DNA of 64,000 nucleotides. It comes from Pseudomonas sp. LS.1a. GTDB taxonomy: Bacteria; Pseudomonadota; Gammaproteobacteria; Pseudomonadales; Pseudomonadaceae. Every line of letters starts with the position of its first letter. The first letter of the stretch is position 1. The stretch lies in NCBI RefSeq assembly GCF_022533585.1, contig NZ_CP092827.1, positions 373,001-437,000 on the forward strand, written 5' to 3'. The notes beneath the pieces were generated by a model that did no database searches, was not told the origin of the DNA, and saw only the letters and a list, made by a program, of their open reading frames with translations. Both the position numbers and the translations under genes were made by a program. Shown here one piece after another: positions 46,301 through 55,941 of the stretch.

Positions 46301-46389
46301 GCCCGCGCCGGGCCTGCTCCGGGGCTAGCTTACACCTGGGCTGGCCTTTGCACTATTTCGCGACGCAGAGCGCGTCGGCGGGAGGGGGA
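46301..46389. repeat. Island repeat, copy A
   Basis: About 89 bases from 'gcccgcgccg' to 'cgggaggggg' are related (roughly three-quarters identical by eye) to 47789-47874. The best-kept part is 'cgcgacgcagagcgcgtcggcggg'. It lies just before the promoter of the small gene at 46504. Confidence 0.65.
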
Positions 46390-46432
46390 TAAGTGATTCT
46401 CTCAGCAGATTTTTTTCGCAACAGCAGTTTTC

Positions 46433-46462
46433 TTGACGATTAAGCAATGCGCTTCCTATGCT
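46433..46462 (+). promoter_or_regulatory. Sigma-70-like promoter for the small island gene
   Basis: TTGACG (46433-46438), 18 bases, TATGCT (46457-46462), about 40 bases before the TTG start at 46504. Confidence 0.5.
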
Positions 46463-46503
46463 CCGGCGCTGTGTTCATCTACTTATAGGTAAGGGGGCAA
46501 AAA

Positions 46504-46842
46504 TTGATCAAGTACAAAGGGAACGGCGACATCGAACAGTTGGACCGGGATGTCGTGGGCGAAATTTGCGACAAATACAATGAGTCAGGAATCAGCGACG
46601 CCCTACGTAAAGCAGGCTATGTGCCGTCACTGGAGATTGGTGATCCGGAAGCGGCTGCTCTGGAGCTGTATCTTAATGTCGACAAGCCCACAGAGTTTGC
46701 TGGCGTGGCTTATATCTGGATTTGTGATGGTTACGAGGAATACGTTTTTGAAACCAAGCATGCAGTCATGCTTTTCTTGAAAGAATTCACGCCGATGATC
46801 GAATCGGTAGTTCGCTTGTACAGGCTGCCGTCTGAGAATTAA
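46504..46842 (+). CDS. Small hypothetical protein (island cargo)
   Basis: This is a 112-residue acidic protein that starts at a TTG with AAGGGGG seven bases upstream. It reads 'LIKYKGNGDIEQLDRDVVGEICDKYNE' and ends 'MIESVVRLYRLPSEN'. I do not recognise the family; the composition (many Glu, Asp, Tyr) fits an immunity-like or regulatory protein, but there is no toxin beside it that I can name. It is preceded by a good promoter and followed by a clear terminator, so it is its own transcription unit. Lower GC than the core genome. Confidence 0.7.
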   Translation: MIKYKGNGDIEQLDRDVVGEICDKYNESGISDALRKAGYVPSLEIGDPEAAALELYLNVDKPTEFAGVAYIWICDGYEEYVFETKHAVMLFLKEFTPMIESVVRLYRLPSEN

Positions 46843-46864
46843 TCTGAATCACATGTGGAAAATG

Positions 46865-46887
46865 GCCCGCGTTATGCGGGCTTTTTT
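46865..46887 (+). terminator. Rho-independent terminator after the small island gene
   Basis: GCCCGC-GTTAT-GCGGGC followed by TTTTTT. Confidence 0.93.
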
Positions 46888-46962
46888 ATATTCGGTGCGT
46901 ATGCGTGAACGAGTGTTGAGAAACCGAGGCAGCGCCATGGCATACTGCCTGCAAACGTTCAG

Positions 46963-47649
46963 ATGGTTTATGACATGGATATTGAATCTTTCAACCAGTG
47001 CCTCGCCTATGTCCAAGCCACAGCTAGCACTGACTCTTCCCTAGGCGCATGGCTGGGAATTGCAGGTACGCTGGGAGGAACCGGCTTCGGCTGGTGGTTA
47101 AATCACAGAACGACGAGCAAAAAGGAAGAGCGAACCGCGCTCTTGAAAAAGGATTGCTGTCTTGGGGAAATCAAGTCGCTGCTTGGCGACTGCGATCATT
47201 CTTCTCATCAGGTACAACTCCTGATAAAAGAGCTCGGAGTGAAGCAGCGTCCTAAAGCCCATCGATTACCCTCGAATGTGAAATTGATGCTTCTGGAGAA
47301 TATATATCCAGAGGTCGCCAGCTTGTTTAGTCAGCAGCAGCAAGACTGGATTCGATGGATATTCCGGACCGTCGATAATATTAATAAGGGCTTGGCAGCT
47401 GTGGCGGATATGAGATCTGAAAAGTCCTTATTTTCTTTGTCAAAAGTCTTGGTTAATTTGCAGGCGGATCTTTATGATGCGTCTAGGCTGGGTCTGTATG
47501 TAATTAATGACGAAAAAATCGAGTTGCCCGCACTTGAGTCAATGTTGACTCAAATAGGTGTGGCGCCTCCCTGTTTGCTTGCGCATCGAGCACTTATTCT
47601 CAACATCCAACGAAACGATGAATTGTTAGGGCTGGATAAAGAGATTTGA
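46963..47649 (+). CDS. Hypothetical protein with one N-terminal membrane helix (island cargo)
   Basis: This 228-residue protein has a short acidic start (MVYDMDIESFNQ), one glycine-rich hydrophobic helix at about residues 28-47 ('LGAWLGIAGTLGGTGFGWWLN') and then a charged, mostly helical cytoplasmic part of about 175 residues with 'HRTTSKKEERTALLKKDCCLGEIKSLL'. I recognise no domain. The start could also be the ATG at 46975, since neither has a clear ribosome site. Membrane-anchored helical proteins without known domains are frequent in defence or superinfection-exclusion cargo, but this is only a guess. It is flanked by the terminator at 46887 and repeat B. Confidence 0.75.
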   Translation: MVYDMDIESFNQCLAYVQATASTDSSLGAWLGIAGTLGGTGFGWWLNHRTTSKKEERTALLKKDCCLGEIKSLLGDCDHSSHQVQLLIKELGVKQRPKAHRLPSNVKLMLLENIYPEVASLFSQQQQDWIRWIFRTVDNINKGLAAVADMRSEKSLFSLSKVLVNLQADLYDASRLGLYVINDEKIELPALESMLTQIGVAPPCLLAHRALILNIQRNDELLGLDKEI

Positions 47650-47993
47650 ACGAAAGTAATCCGTTAGAGAATCAGGCTTTGACATCAGGGATCGCATTGC
47701 AGACCGTCTCACTCCCTTGCTACGGCCGAGTCGTAGCCTCTGGCCGTGAGGCCCGCAGACTGCCACGACCGTCCGTTACCCATACGCCGCCCGTGCCGGA
47801 CCTGCCCCGGGGCCAGCTTGCAGAAGGACTGGCCTTAAACTGTTCGCGACGCGAAGCGTGTCGGCGGGAGGGGAAGCGATTTCCTCACTGTTTTCCCAGG
47901 TAGGTTTTTTGACGGGTCATGCTGACACCTCTTGAATGATGGCGAAGAGTCAGTATCCTCAACTGCTCACCGTTCTCCAGCAAGGAAGTGTGT
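47650..47993. other. Intergenic region before the island ATPase, with repeat copy B
   Basis: Bases 47789-47874 are the second copy of the island repeat (B). TTGACG at 47909-47914 with TTGAAT at 47932-47937 is a weak promoter candidate for the ATPase. The short TTG-initiated frame 47646-47903 crosses the repeat and is not credited as a gene. Confidence 0.6.
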
Positions 47994-49292
47994 ATGACCA
48001 GGCCATCGATCTCTAAGGTAGAGAACGCGTTCCAGCCAGCTAAGGAAATCAACAGCTCCACTCGTTTCGCAGGGCGGAAAAAGTCGGTTGGCGACGCTTA
48101 CTACGGCCTGATAGCTGAAGGTGCACATCTCGCAATTGTCGGGAACCGAGGGATCGGCAAAACATCGTTGTCCCGACAAATCGTAAACATTGCTACCGGT
48201 GACAATGAGCTGCTGGAGAAGCTCGAACTGCCTCATGATGAAAAGCTGGATTTCCTCACCTTTTACTATGCATGTGGCCAAACCACTGCCACCACTACCG
48301 ACTTGCTTGAAAGGCTGCTGACTTCCTCGAATTGCCTTGGCGAATGGGTTGCACAGATTCCTAAGGCTCAGAAGGTGGTAGAGGGTTACAAGCCTGGGCT
48401 TTCGGTAAGCGCTTTCGGCGTAAAAGCTGGGATTGATGGTGAACGGCGAACCGAAAGTGAAACGGTTTCCCCCATCACGGCTCATTCGATCGATACAGTG
48501 TTTACCAACGCGGTTTCGGCGATTATTGAAGCGGATCTTGCCAAAAATGGCATTCTCATCGTCGTTGATGAATTCGACCAAATTGCGGATCCAACCGGCT
48601 TCGCGTCGTTCCTGAAAGCGTTGGCTACCAACGTCCCGCTGGTTAAATTCTGCATTGTAGGAGTGGCGCAAGACATTCAGCAGCTGATGAAAGAACATCA
48701 GTCTTCCAACCGTCTGTTTGCTGGCTCGATTATCCCCCTCCCGTCTATGAGCGCGGACGAGCTTCGCGAAATCATCATGATTGCCGAGAAAGCAATCGAA
48801 CATTACATCTCGTTCAACAGCGAGGCTGAAGAGCGGTTGATCGTGCTGGCTCAAGGGCATCCCTACATGGTGCACCTAATCGGAAAGTTCGCTTTCCGGC
48901 TAGCCTTCCAGACAGGGAAAAGGGTAATCGATGCTGACGATATCGATGCAACAGTGAGGTCCATAGCTGAGCATGGATCTGATCCTGTCCTAGAGGGGCG
49001 CTACAAGAAGGCTGTGGCATCATCGGAGCATCGAGAGATTGTGCTGAAATCGTTGGCAGAATCCCAAGCTGCGGACGGTGAGGTTTGGACGACCAACGCA
49101 TACAAGGCGGCGCTTGATCAAGGCGTAGATAATGCCAGCCAGTATGTGGGGCACCTTGCATCTGAAGAGTACGGCGCAGAAATCGTGAAATTACGCGACC
49201 GGTATTACCGATTCATTGATTCGCTGTTCGCGGCGTATGTGAAAGCTCGGCCGCGTCTGGTGAGCAAACAAGGCGCACCAGCCGCACAGTAA
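47994..49292 (+). CDS. P-loop ATPase of AAA/ORC-like type (island cargo)
   Basis: This 432-residue protein starts MTRPSISKVENAFQP at 47994, with AAGGAAG six bases upstream. The Walker A motif is 'HLAIVGNRGIGKTSLSRQI' (about residues 45-63) and Walker B is 'ILIVVDEFDQIAD' (about 185-197), followed by a sensor-like 'VKFCIVGVAQDIQ'. The C-terminal third has 'LPSMSADELREIIMIAEKAI' (lid helices) and a likely winged helix near 330-410 ('HREIVLKSLAESQA', 'EIVKLRDRYYRFIDSLFAAYV'). This layout fits AAA_16/STAND-like ATPases that act as switches. No effector domain is fused. Ends with a strong terminator. Defence or plasmid-type function is possible, not shown. Confidence 0.85.
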   Translation: MTRPSISKVENAFQPAKEINSSTRFAGRKKSVGDAYYGLIAEGAHLAIVGNRGIGKTSLSRQIVNIATGDNELLEKLELPHDEKLDFLTFYYACGQTTATTTDLLERLLTSSNCLGEWVAQIPKAQKVVEGYKPGLSVSAFGVKAGIDGERRTESETVSPITAHSIDTVFTNAVSAIIEADLAKNGILIVVDEFDQIADPTGFASFLKALATNVPLVKFCIVGVAQDIQQLMKEHQSSNRLFAGSIIPLPSMSADELREIIMIAEKAIEHYISFNSEAEERLIVLAQGHPYMVHLIGKFAFRLAFQTGKRVIDADDIDATVRSIAEHGSDPVLEGRYKKAVASSEHREIVLKSLAESQAADGEVWTTNAYKAALDQGVDNASQYVGHLASEEYGAEIVKLRDRYYRFIDSLFAAYVKARPRLVSKQGAPAAQ

Positions 49293-49295
49293 ATG

Positions 49296-49324
49296 AAAAG
49301 GCCCTCGTATCGGGCCTTTTTTTA
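49296..49324. terminator. Rho-independent terminator after the ATPase
   Basis: AAAAGGCCC-tcgtatc-GGGCCTTTTTTT is a near-perfect, bidirectional hairpin. It also lies over the stop of the opposing SGNH fragment. Confidence 0.92.
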
Positions 49325-49759
49325 TGCAGCTTCAACCGAGCCGATTACGTTCCTGGAGTAGAGGTAGTAACCCAGTGCATTCGGGTGCAGACCATCGTTA
49401 GCGATCAGGCTCATGTCCGGAATCGACAGCGCAGCGTAGTTGTCGATCATGTCCAGGTTTCGCGCCCGGGCGGTGCGGTAGATCTCGCCCCGAACGTCCT
49501 GCATCGTGAAGGCGTATTTCTCCGGGTCTTCGTTGCTCGACGGGTTGGAACACATCAGGATCACGTTGGCCATCGGTTGAACGATGTCCAGGAGTGCGCC
49601 CAGGTTAGCGCTGAACTCGTTCACGCTCTGCGGCTGTGTCGGGTTGCGGATCCGGTCATTCGTACCCAGGCCAACCAGCACAAAGTTGTCTTGCGGCCCT
49701 ACGGCGTTGCCGTGCCCCTGGGTGTTGCCTGGCAGGTTGTACATCCGATACTCCGGCAC
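49322..49759 (-). pseudogene. SGNH/GDSL hydrolase fragment (phage tail-associated type), N-terminus lost
   Basis: The frame encodes 145 residues with the block III-like 'FVLVGLGTNDRIRN', 'NVILMCSNPSS', and the block V catalytic Asp-x-x-His in 'LIANDGLHPNALGYYLYSRNVIG'. The N-terminal GDS motif with the nucleophile Ser is absent. The first residues (MPEYRMYN) are antisense to the integrase remnant, so the true coding sequence is broken at about 49740. SGNH domains of this sort are common in phage tail fibres. Nothing else of a tail gene is left. Confidence 0.75.
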
Positions 49760-49953
49760 ACCTTCGCCAGCAACTACATGCGAAATGGCGGGACATCCTG
49801 ACTCTGCAGCGGGTGCTTGGCCATGCCTCGTTAGCCATGACTCAGAAGTACGCTCACTTCAGCCCTGGGCATCTGGCCGATGTGGTCAATCTCAACCCTC
49901 TGGCAGGCATGCGTGGACACATTGTGGACACATCCAAGGATTGTGAAAGGTAA
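49742..49953 (+). pseudogene. C-terminal remnant of a tyrosine integrase, frameshifted
   Basis: The first part reads 'HPILRHTFASNYMRNGG' (the H-x-L-R-H box with catalytic Arg and His) and after a one-base loss near 49790-49793 the next frame gives 'ILTLQRVLGHASLAMTQKYAH' (the last catalytic His and Tyr) and 'GHLADVVNLNPLAG'. Everything upstream of the R-H box is gone, replaced by the SGNH fragment. It ends 61 bases before the tRNA attachment site, where the integrase of a tRNA-targeting island is expected. Confidence 0.88.
49912..49937. repeat. Tandem 11-bp repeat near right end of island
   Basis: cGTGGACACAT then TGTGGACACAT, followed by CCAA, the same 25 bases as at 46212-46236. It lies inside the integrase remnant's last codons. 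Confidence 0.6.
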
Positions 49954-49987
49954 GTGAGGTGGGAAATGGCAGGGGCCAGAAACGACA

Positions 49988-50008
49988 AAGCCGCGCAGTG
50001 CGCGGCTT
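49988..50008 (-). terminator. Hairpin after tRNA-Ile
   Basis: AAGCCGCGCA-G-TGCGCGGCTT, a perfect stem just past the tRNA 3' end, followed on the minus strand by TTGTCGTTT. Confidence 0.8.
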
Positions 50009-50014
50009 GTAAGC

Positions 50015-50091
50015 TGGTGGGCCCACACGGACTCGAACCGTGGACCAAAGGATTATGAGTCCTCTGCTCTAACCGACTGAGCTATAGGCCC
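50015..50091 (-). tRNA. ileX: tRNA-Ile (CAU anticodon, lysidine-modified type)
   Basis: The minus strand folds as a full cloverleaf: acceptor GGGCCTA paired with TGGGCCC, D arm 'AGCTCAGTCGGTTAGAGC', anticodon loop ACTCATAA with CAT, and T arm 'CCACGGTTCGAGTCCGTGT', ending in A-CCA encoded in the DNA. The anticodon CAU with this body, not an initiator or elongator Met body, matches tRNA-Ile2, which TilS converts to read AUA. Its 3' half is the island's attachment site and is intact here. Confidence 0.93.
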
Positions 50092-50107
50092 TCAGTAAGT
50101 GGCCGGA

Positions 50108-53100
50108 TTATAACGAGGGTTTCGCACCTGTGCCATCTGAAAGATCCGATAGTGCTATGCGAAGAAACGTCGCCGCGAACTCGTCCGGGGGCAGGGGCAG
50201 GCTGACGATGTAGCCCTGGATCTGCTCGCAGCCCTCAGCCGCCAGGAACCGTTGCTGGGCCTGGTTTTCCACGCCCTCGGCAATGATGGTCAGCTGCATG
50301 CTGCGGCCCAGGGCGATGATCGCGCGGGCGATGGCGGCGTCGTGGGGGTCGTCGGGCAGGCCGCGGATGAACGACTTGTCGATCTTGAGAATGTCCAGTG
50401 GCAGGCGCTTGAGGTAGCTCAGGGATGAATAACCGGTGCCGAAGTCATCGATGGCCAGCTGCACGCCCAGTTTCTTCAGTTGGTACAGCACGGCCAGGGC
50501 TTCTTCTGCCTGGCTCATGATGAAGTTTTCGGTGATTTCCAGCTGCAGGTCGCCGGCCTTGAGTTGGTATTGCTTCAGCAGCTGTTCGATGCGCCGGGCC
50601 AGGTGCGGGTGACGCAGCTGGGCGCCGGCGAGGTTGATCGACAGCGGGCCGAAGGGTTGGTAGTGCTTCTTCCAGGCCTGCATCTGCCGGCAGGCCTGCT
50701 CCAGTACCCAGTCGCCGACCTGGAGGATGGTGCCGTTCTCTTCCGCCAAGTGGATGAAGTGTTCCGGCGGCACCTCACCAAAGGTCGGGTGGCTCCAGCG
50801 GATCAGCGCTTCGGCGCCGACCAGGCTCTGGGTCTTGAGGCTGAGCTTGGGCTGGAAGCACAGGCTCAGTTCGTTGCGTTCGATGGCGCGGCGCAGTTCG
50901 TGCTCCAGGGCAATGCGTTCGCTGGCCTGAGTGGTGAGGTCGAGGGTGTAGGCTTCGACGCGGTTGCGGCCCTTGGCCTTGGAGCGGTACATGGCGGCGT
51001 CGGCGTTGCGAATCAGTGTGGCAACGTCGGTGCCGTCTTGTGGATAAAGGCTGATGCCGATGCTGGCGCTGGTGAAGAACTCGTGCTCGCCGGCCTGGAA
51101 CGGTGCGTTGAAGCAGGCCAGCAGCTTGTTGGCGATGGTACTGGCGTCACTGGGTTTGTGCAGGCCGGGCAACAGGATGATGAACTCGTCGCCGCCCAGG
51201 CGGGCCACGGTGTCGACGTCGCGCACCTGCTCCTTCAGGCGCTGGGCGATGCCCTTGAGCAGCAGGTCGCCGACCGGGTGGCCGAGGCTGTCGTTGATGT
51301 GCTTGAAACGGTCAAGGTCCAGGAACAGTACCGCGCCCTTGCGGTTGGACACCTGCGAGCAGGTGAGCGCAGCCTGCAGGCGGTTCTCGAACAGGGCGCG
51401 ATTGGGCAGGCCGGTCAGTGGGTCATGGTGGGCCTGGTAGTCGAGCTTGGCCTGGGCGTGCTTGAGGCTGGAGATGTCGGCAAAAACGGCGACGAAGTGG
51501 GTAATTTCGCGCTCGCTGTTGCGCACGGCGCTGATGGTCAGCCAGCCGGGGTACAGCTCGCCATTCTTGCGCTTGTTGTAGATTTCGCCTTGCCAGTGGC
51601 CTTCATCGGTCAGCTGATGCCACATGGCGACATAGAACGCGCTGTCGTGCTGGCCGGAGGCGAGCAGGCGTGGGGTCTGGCCGAGGGCTTCGATCTCGCT
51701 GTAGCCGGTGATTTCACTGAAGGCGCGGTTGACGGCACTGATGCGCTGGTCGATGTCGGTGATCAGCACGCCTTCGGCGGTGTTCTCGAACACGGTGGCG
51801 GCCAGCTGCAGCTTTTCCTGCATCAGGTGGCGTTCGGTGATGTCGCGGGCGATGGTCAGCATGCAGTCTTCGCCAGCAATTGGCAGCGGCCGTGCAGAGA
51901 GCTCGCAGAGGCGAATCTGCCCATCGCTGCGGCGCAAGTGGCACGTGAAGTCGCGCACGAAGCCATCGCGGTTGAGCTGTTCGACCAGGCGCTTGCGTTC
52001 GTTGAGGTCGACCCAGATGCCCAGGTCCAGCGAGGTCTGGTCGAGGGTCGGGCTGAGGTCATAGCCGGTGAGGCGGCAGAAGCCCTCGTTCACTTCGAGC
52101 AGCAAGCCGTCGCTCTGGCGCGACAGCAACAGGCCGTCGGGCGAGGCGTGGAAGGCCTTGGCGAATTTCTCTTCCGAGGTTTGCAGCTGCTCCTGGGTTT
52201 CCTTGAGCTGGCTGATGTCGCGTACCGCCACCACCAATGCGAGGTTGCCGTCGAGCTCGAAGGTTTCGGCCGAGGTCAGGCCGGTGAACAGCTGGCCGTT
52301 GCTGCGGCGGAAGCTCATTTCCAGGTTGCGGATACCGCCCTGATGCAGGCGTTCGAGCAGCCGCGGGCCGGTGCCTTCGACGCCCCACAGGTTGAGATCG
52401 GTGGCAGTGCGGCCGATGACCTGGCCCGGGGAGAGGCCGATCTGCTCTTCGAAGGCTTCGTTCACCTCCAGCAGGCAGCCGTCGCTGTGGCGGGCGATCA
52501 GCAGGATGTCGGGGCACTGCTGGAACACCGAGGCGAACTTCTGCTCGGACAGGCGCAGGGCGTCCTCGGTGCGCTTGGTCTCGCTGATGTCGATCATCAG
52601 CCCGCGCATCACTGGCTGGTGGCCATGCTCGATCATGCTGACGATGTTGCGCACCCACAATGGCTGGCCATCGGCCCGGATCACCCGGTAGTCGAGGCTG
52701 TGGTCGCGCCCGGCGGCAGTTTCGCTGTCGCAGTAGGCCTGGGCCCAGAGGGCATCCTCCGGGTGCAGGATGCTGCGCCAGAAGCCGGGCTTGAGCCAGT
52801 CGGCCAATGGGTAGCCGAGCAGGCCTTCGGCGTGGGGCGAGACGTAGCTGTAGGTGAAGTCGTTGGCGTCGGCCTCCCAGGCGATGGCGGACAGGCTCTC
52901 GACCAGGCTGCGATAGTGGTACTCGCTGCTGCGCAGCTCCTGTTCCAGGGCGATGCGCCGAGAAATTTCCGAACTGAGTCGGCGGTTGATGCGGATGACC
53001 ACTGCCAGCACGGCCATCAATACCAGCACCGCGGGCAGGCCATACACCAGCAGGTCGGACCAGAACATCCGTTGGTCGACCACATAGCCCACCCAGCGTT

Positions 53101-53851
53101 GCTGGATCTGGCTGACTTCGCCACTGCTCATGTCGGCCATCACTTTGTCGAGAATGCCGACCAGTACCTTGTTGTCGCGCGGGGCGGCCATGGCCAGTTG
53201 GTAGCGGTAGGGCGTTTCGCCGCTGACGTAGAGGCCGTCGAGCTTGAGCTGGCGCAGGCTCCAGATGCTTGAAGCGAGGTCACCGACCACCGCGTCCACT
53301 TCGTCGGTGGCCAGGGCCTGCAGGGTGGAGCTGACGTTGGGCAGGGCCACCAGGTTGAGGTCCGGGTGGTGGGTGCGCAGCAGTTCGTGCGGAGCGTAGT
53401 TTTCGACCACGGCAATCTTCAGGCCGTACAGGTCTTTCAGGTTGCGCGGCTGTGCGCCGCCTTTGTGGGCGAGGATGACGATGGGGAAGTCGAGGTACGG
53501 CCGGGTGAAGGCCAGGTAGCCTTGGCGTTCGGGGGTGGACATGATGCCGGGCAGCAGGTCGATGCGGCTTTCGCGGGCTTGCGCCAGTACCTCGGTCCAG
53601 CTGCTGGGTTCGACCGGTTTGAGCGTCACCCCCAGGCGTTGCTGGATCGTGGCGATGTAATCGGCGGCCAATCCCTGGTACCGGCCCTCCTGGTCGCGAA
53701 ACTCGAACGGTGGCCAAGAGGCGTCTACACCCAGGCTCAGCTGCGGGTGGGCAGCCAACCAGGCTTTCTCCTCGTCTGTCAGGGTCAGGGCGCCGGCCGT
53801 TGTGTTCCACAAAATCAGGAGCAGCAACAGAATGGCCGGCATCGGGTGCAT
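50108..53851 (-). CDS. Sensor with SBP-3, PAS, GGDEF and EAL domains
   Basis: This 1247-residue protein has a signal peptide (MHPMPAILLLLLILWNTTAG), a periplasmic solute-binding-protein-3 domain (about 25-250, 'LSLGVDASWPPFEFRDQEGRYQGLAADYI'), a membrane helix (about 268-290), three to four PAS domains (about 310-800), a GGDEF domain (about 805-970) with intact 'RLGGDEFIILL', and an EAL domain (about 985-1235) with 'GAEALIRWSHPT', 'LEITENFI', 'IDDFGTGYSSLSYL' and 'KIDKSFIRG', all catalytic positions present. It should therefore both make and break cyclic di-GMP, controlled by a periplasmic amino-acid-like ligand. The start at 53851 gives the signal peptide; the earlier frame does not. It stops just before tRNA-Ile. 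Confidence 0.95.
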   Translation of the reverse strand: MHPMPAILLLLLILWNTTAGALTLTDEEKAWLAAHPQLSLGVDASWPPFEFRDQEGRYQGLAADYIATIQQRLGVTLKPVEPSSWTEVLAQARESRIDLLPGIMSTPERQGYLAFTRPYLDFPIVILAHKGGAQPRNLKDLYGLKIAVVENYAPHELLRTHHPDLNLVALPNVSSTLQALATDEVDAVVGDLASSIWSLRQLKLDGLYVSGETPYRYQLAMAAPRDNKVLVGILDKVMADMSSGEVSQIQQRWVGYVVDQRMFWSDLLVYGLPAVLVLMAVLAVVIRINRRLSSEISRRIALEQELRSSEYHYRSLVESLSAIAWEADANDFTYSYVSPHAEGLLGYPLADWLKPGFWRSILHPEDALWAQAYCDSETAAGRDHSLDYRVIRADGQPLWVRNIVSMIEHGHQPVMRGLMIDISETKRTEDALRLSEQKFASVFQQCPDILLIARHSDGCLLEVNEAFEEQIGLSPGQVIGRTATDLNLWGVEGTGPRLLERLHQGGIRNLEMSFRRSNGQLFTGLTSAETFELDGNLALVVAVRDISQLKETQEQLQTSEEKFAKAFHASPDGLLLSRQSDGLLLEVNEGFCRLTGYDLSPTLDQTSLDLGIWVDLNERKRLVEQLNRDGFVRDFTCHLRRSDGQIRLCELSARPLPIAGEDCMLTIARDITERHLMQEKLQLAATVFENTAEGVLITDIDQRISAVNRAFSEITGYSEIEALGQTPRLLASGQHDSAFYVAMWHQLTDEGHWQGEIYNKRKNGELYPGWLTISAVRNSEREITHFVAVFADISSLKHAQAKLDYQAHHDPLTGLPNRALFENRLQAALTCSQVSNRKGAVLFLDLDRFKHINDSLGHPVGDLLLKGIAQRLKEQVRDVDTVARLGGDEFIILLPGLHKPSDASTIANKLLACFNAPFQAGEHEFFTSASIGISLYPQDGTDVATLIRNADAAMYRSKAKGRNRVEAYTLDLTTQASERIALEHELRRAIERNELSLCFQPKLSLKTQSLVGAEALIRWSHPTFGEVPPEHFIHLAEENGTILQVGDWVLEQACRQMQAWKKHYQPFGPLSINLAGAQLRHPHLARRIEQLLKQYQLKAGDLQLEITENFIMSQAEEALAVLYQLKKLGVQLAIDDFGTGYSSLSYLKRLPLDILKIDKSFIRGLPDDPHDAAIARAIIALGRSMQLTIIAEGVENQAQQRFLAAEGCEQIQGYIVSLPLPPDEFAATFLRIALSDLSDGTGAKPSL

Positions 53852-53993
53852 AGCGGCCTCGCATTCAGGGGGTCTGAAGTCGAGTGTAGACGGGCATTGC
53901 TGCCGATGTGCGATGGATGGCGGGCTTTGTGTGGTTGCGGCCGGCAGGGGGAGGCGATGAGGCCAGAACAGGCAGTGGAAGGGGCGGAAAAGA

Positions 53994-54019
53994 AAAACCC
54001 CGGCCTGGGCCGGGGTTTT
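53994..54019 (-). terminator. Terminator after rpoD
   Basis: AAAACCCCGGCC-tg-GGCCGGGGTTTT is a 12-bp palindrome that ends the rpsU-dnaG-rpoD unit. Confidence 0.92.
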
Positions 54020-54023
54020 GTCA

Positions 54024-55874
<1,851 letters not shown>

Positions 55875-55941
55875 AACACCCTATCCACTGAAGGTCTTGG
55901 CGGGCAAAAAACAAGCCGAGGATTATACCCGAGCATGGGCC

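Noticed and set aside
47646..47903. 85-codon TTG-initiated frame in the island
   Set aside because: No ribosome site, overlaps the previous stop, and most of it is the non-coding repeat copy B.
50480..53272. A 930-codon open frame on the plus strand
   Set aside because: It lies wholly antisense to the GGDEF/EAL sensor gene. Its product is a Val/Gly/Ala/Gln-rich sequence typical of a shadow frame in GC-rich DNA, with no domain.
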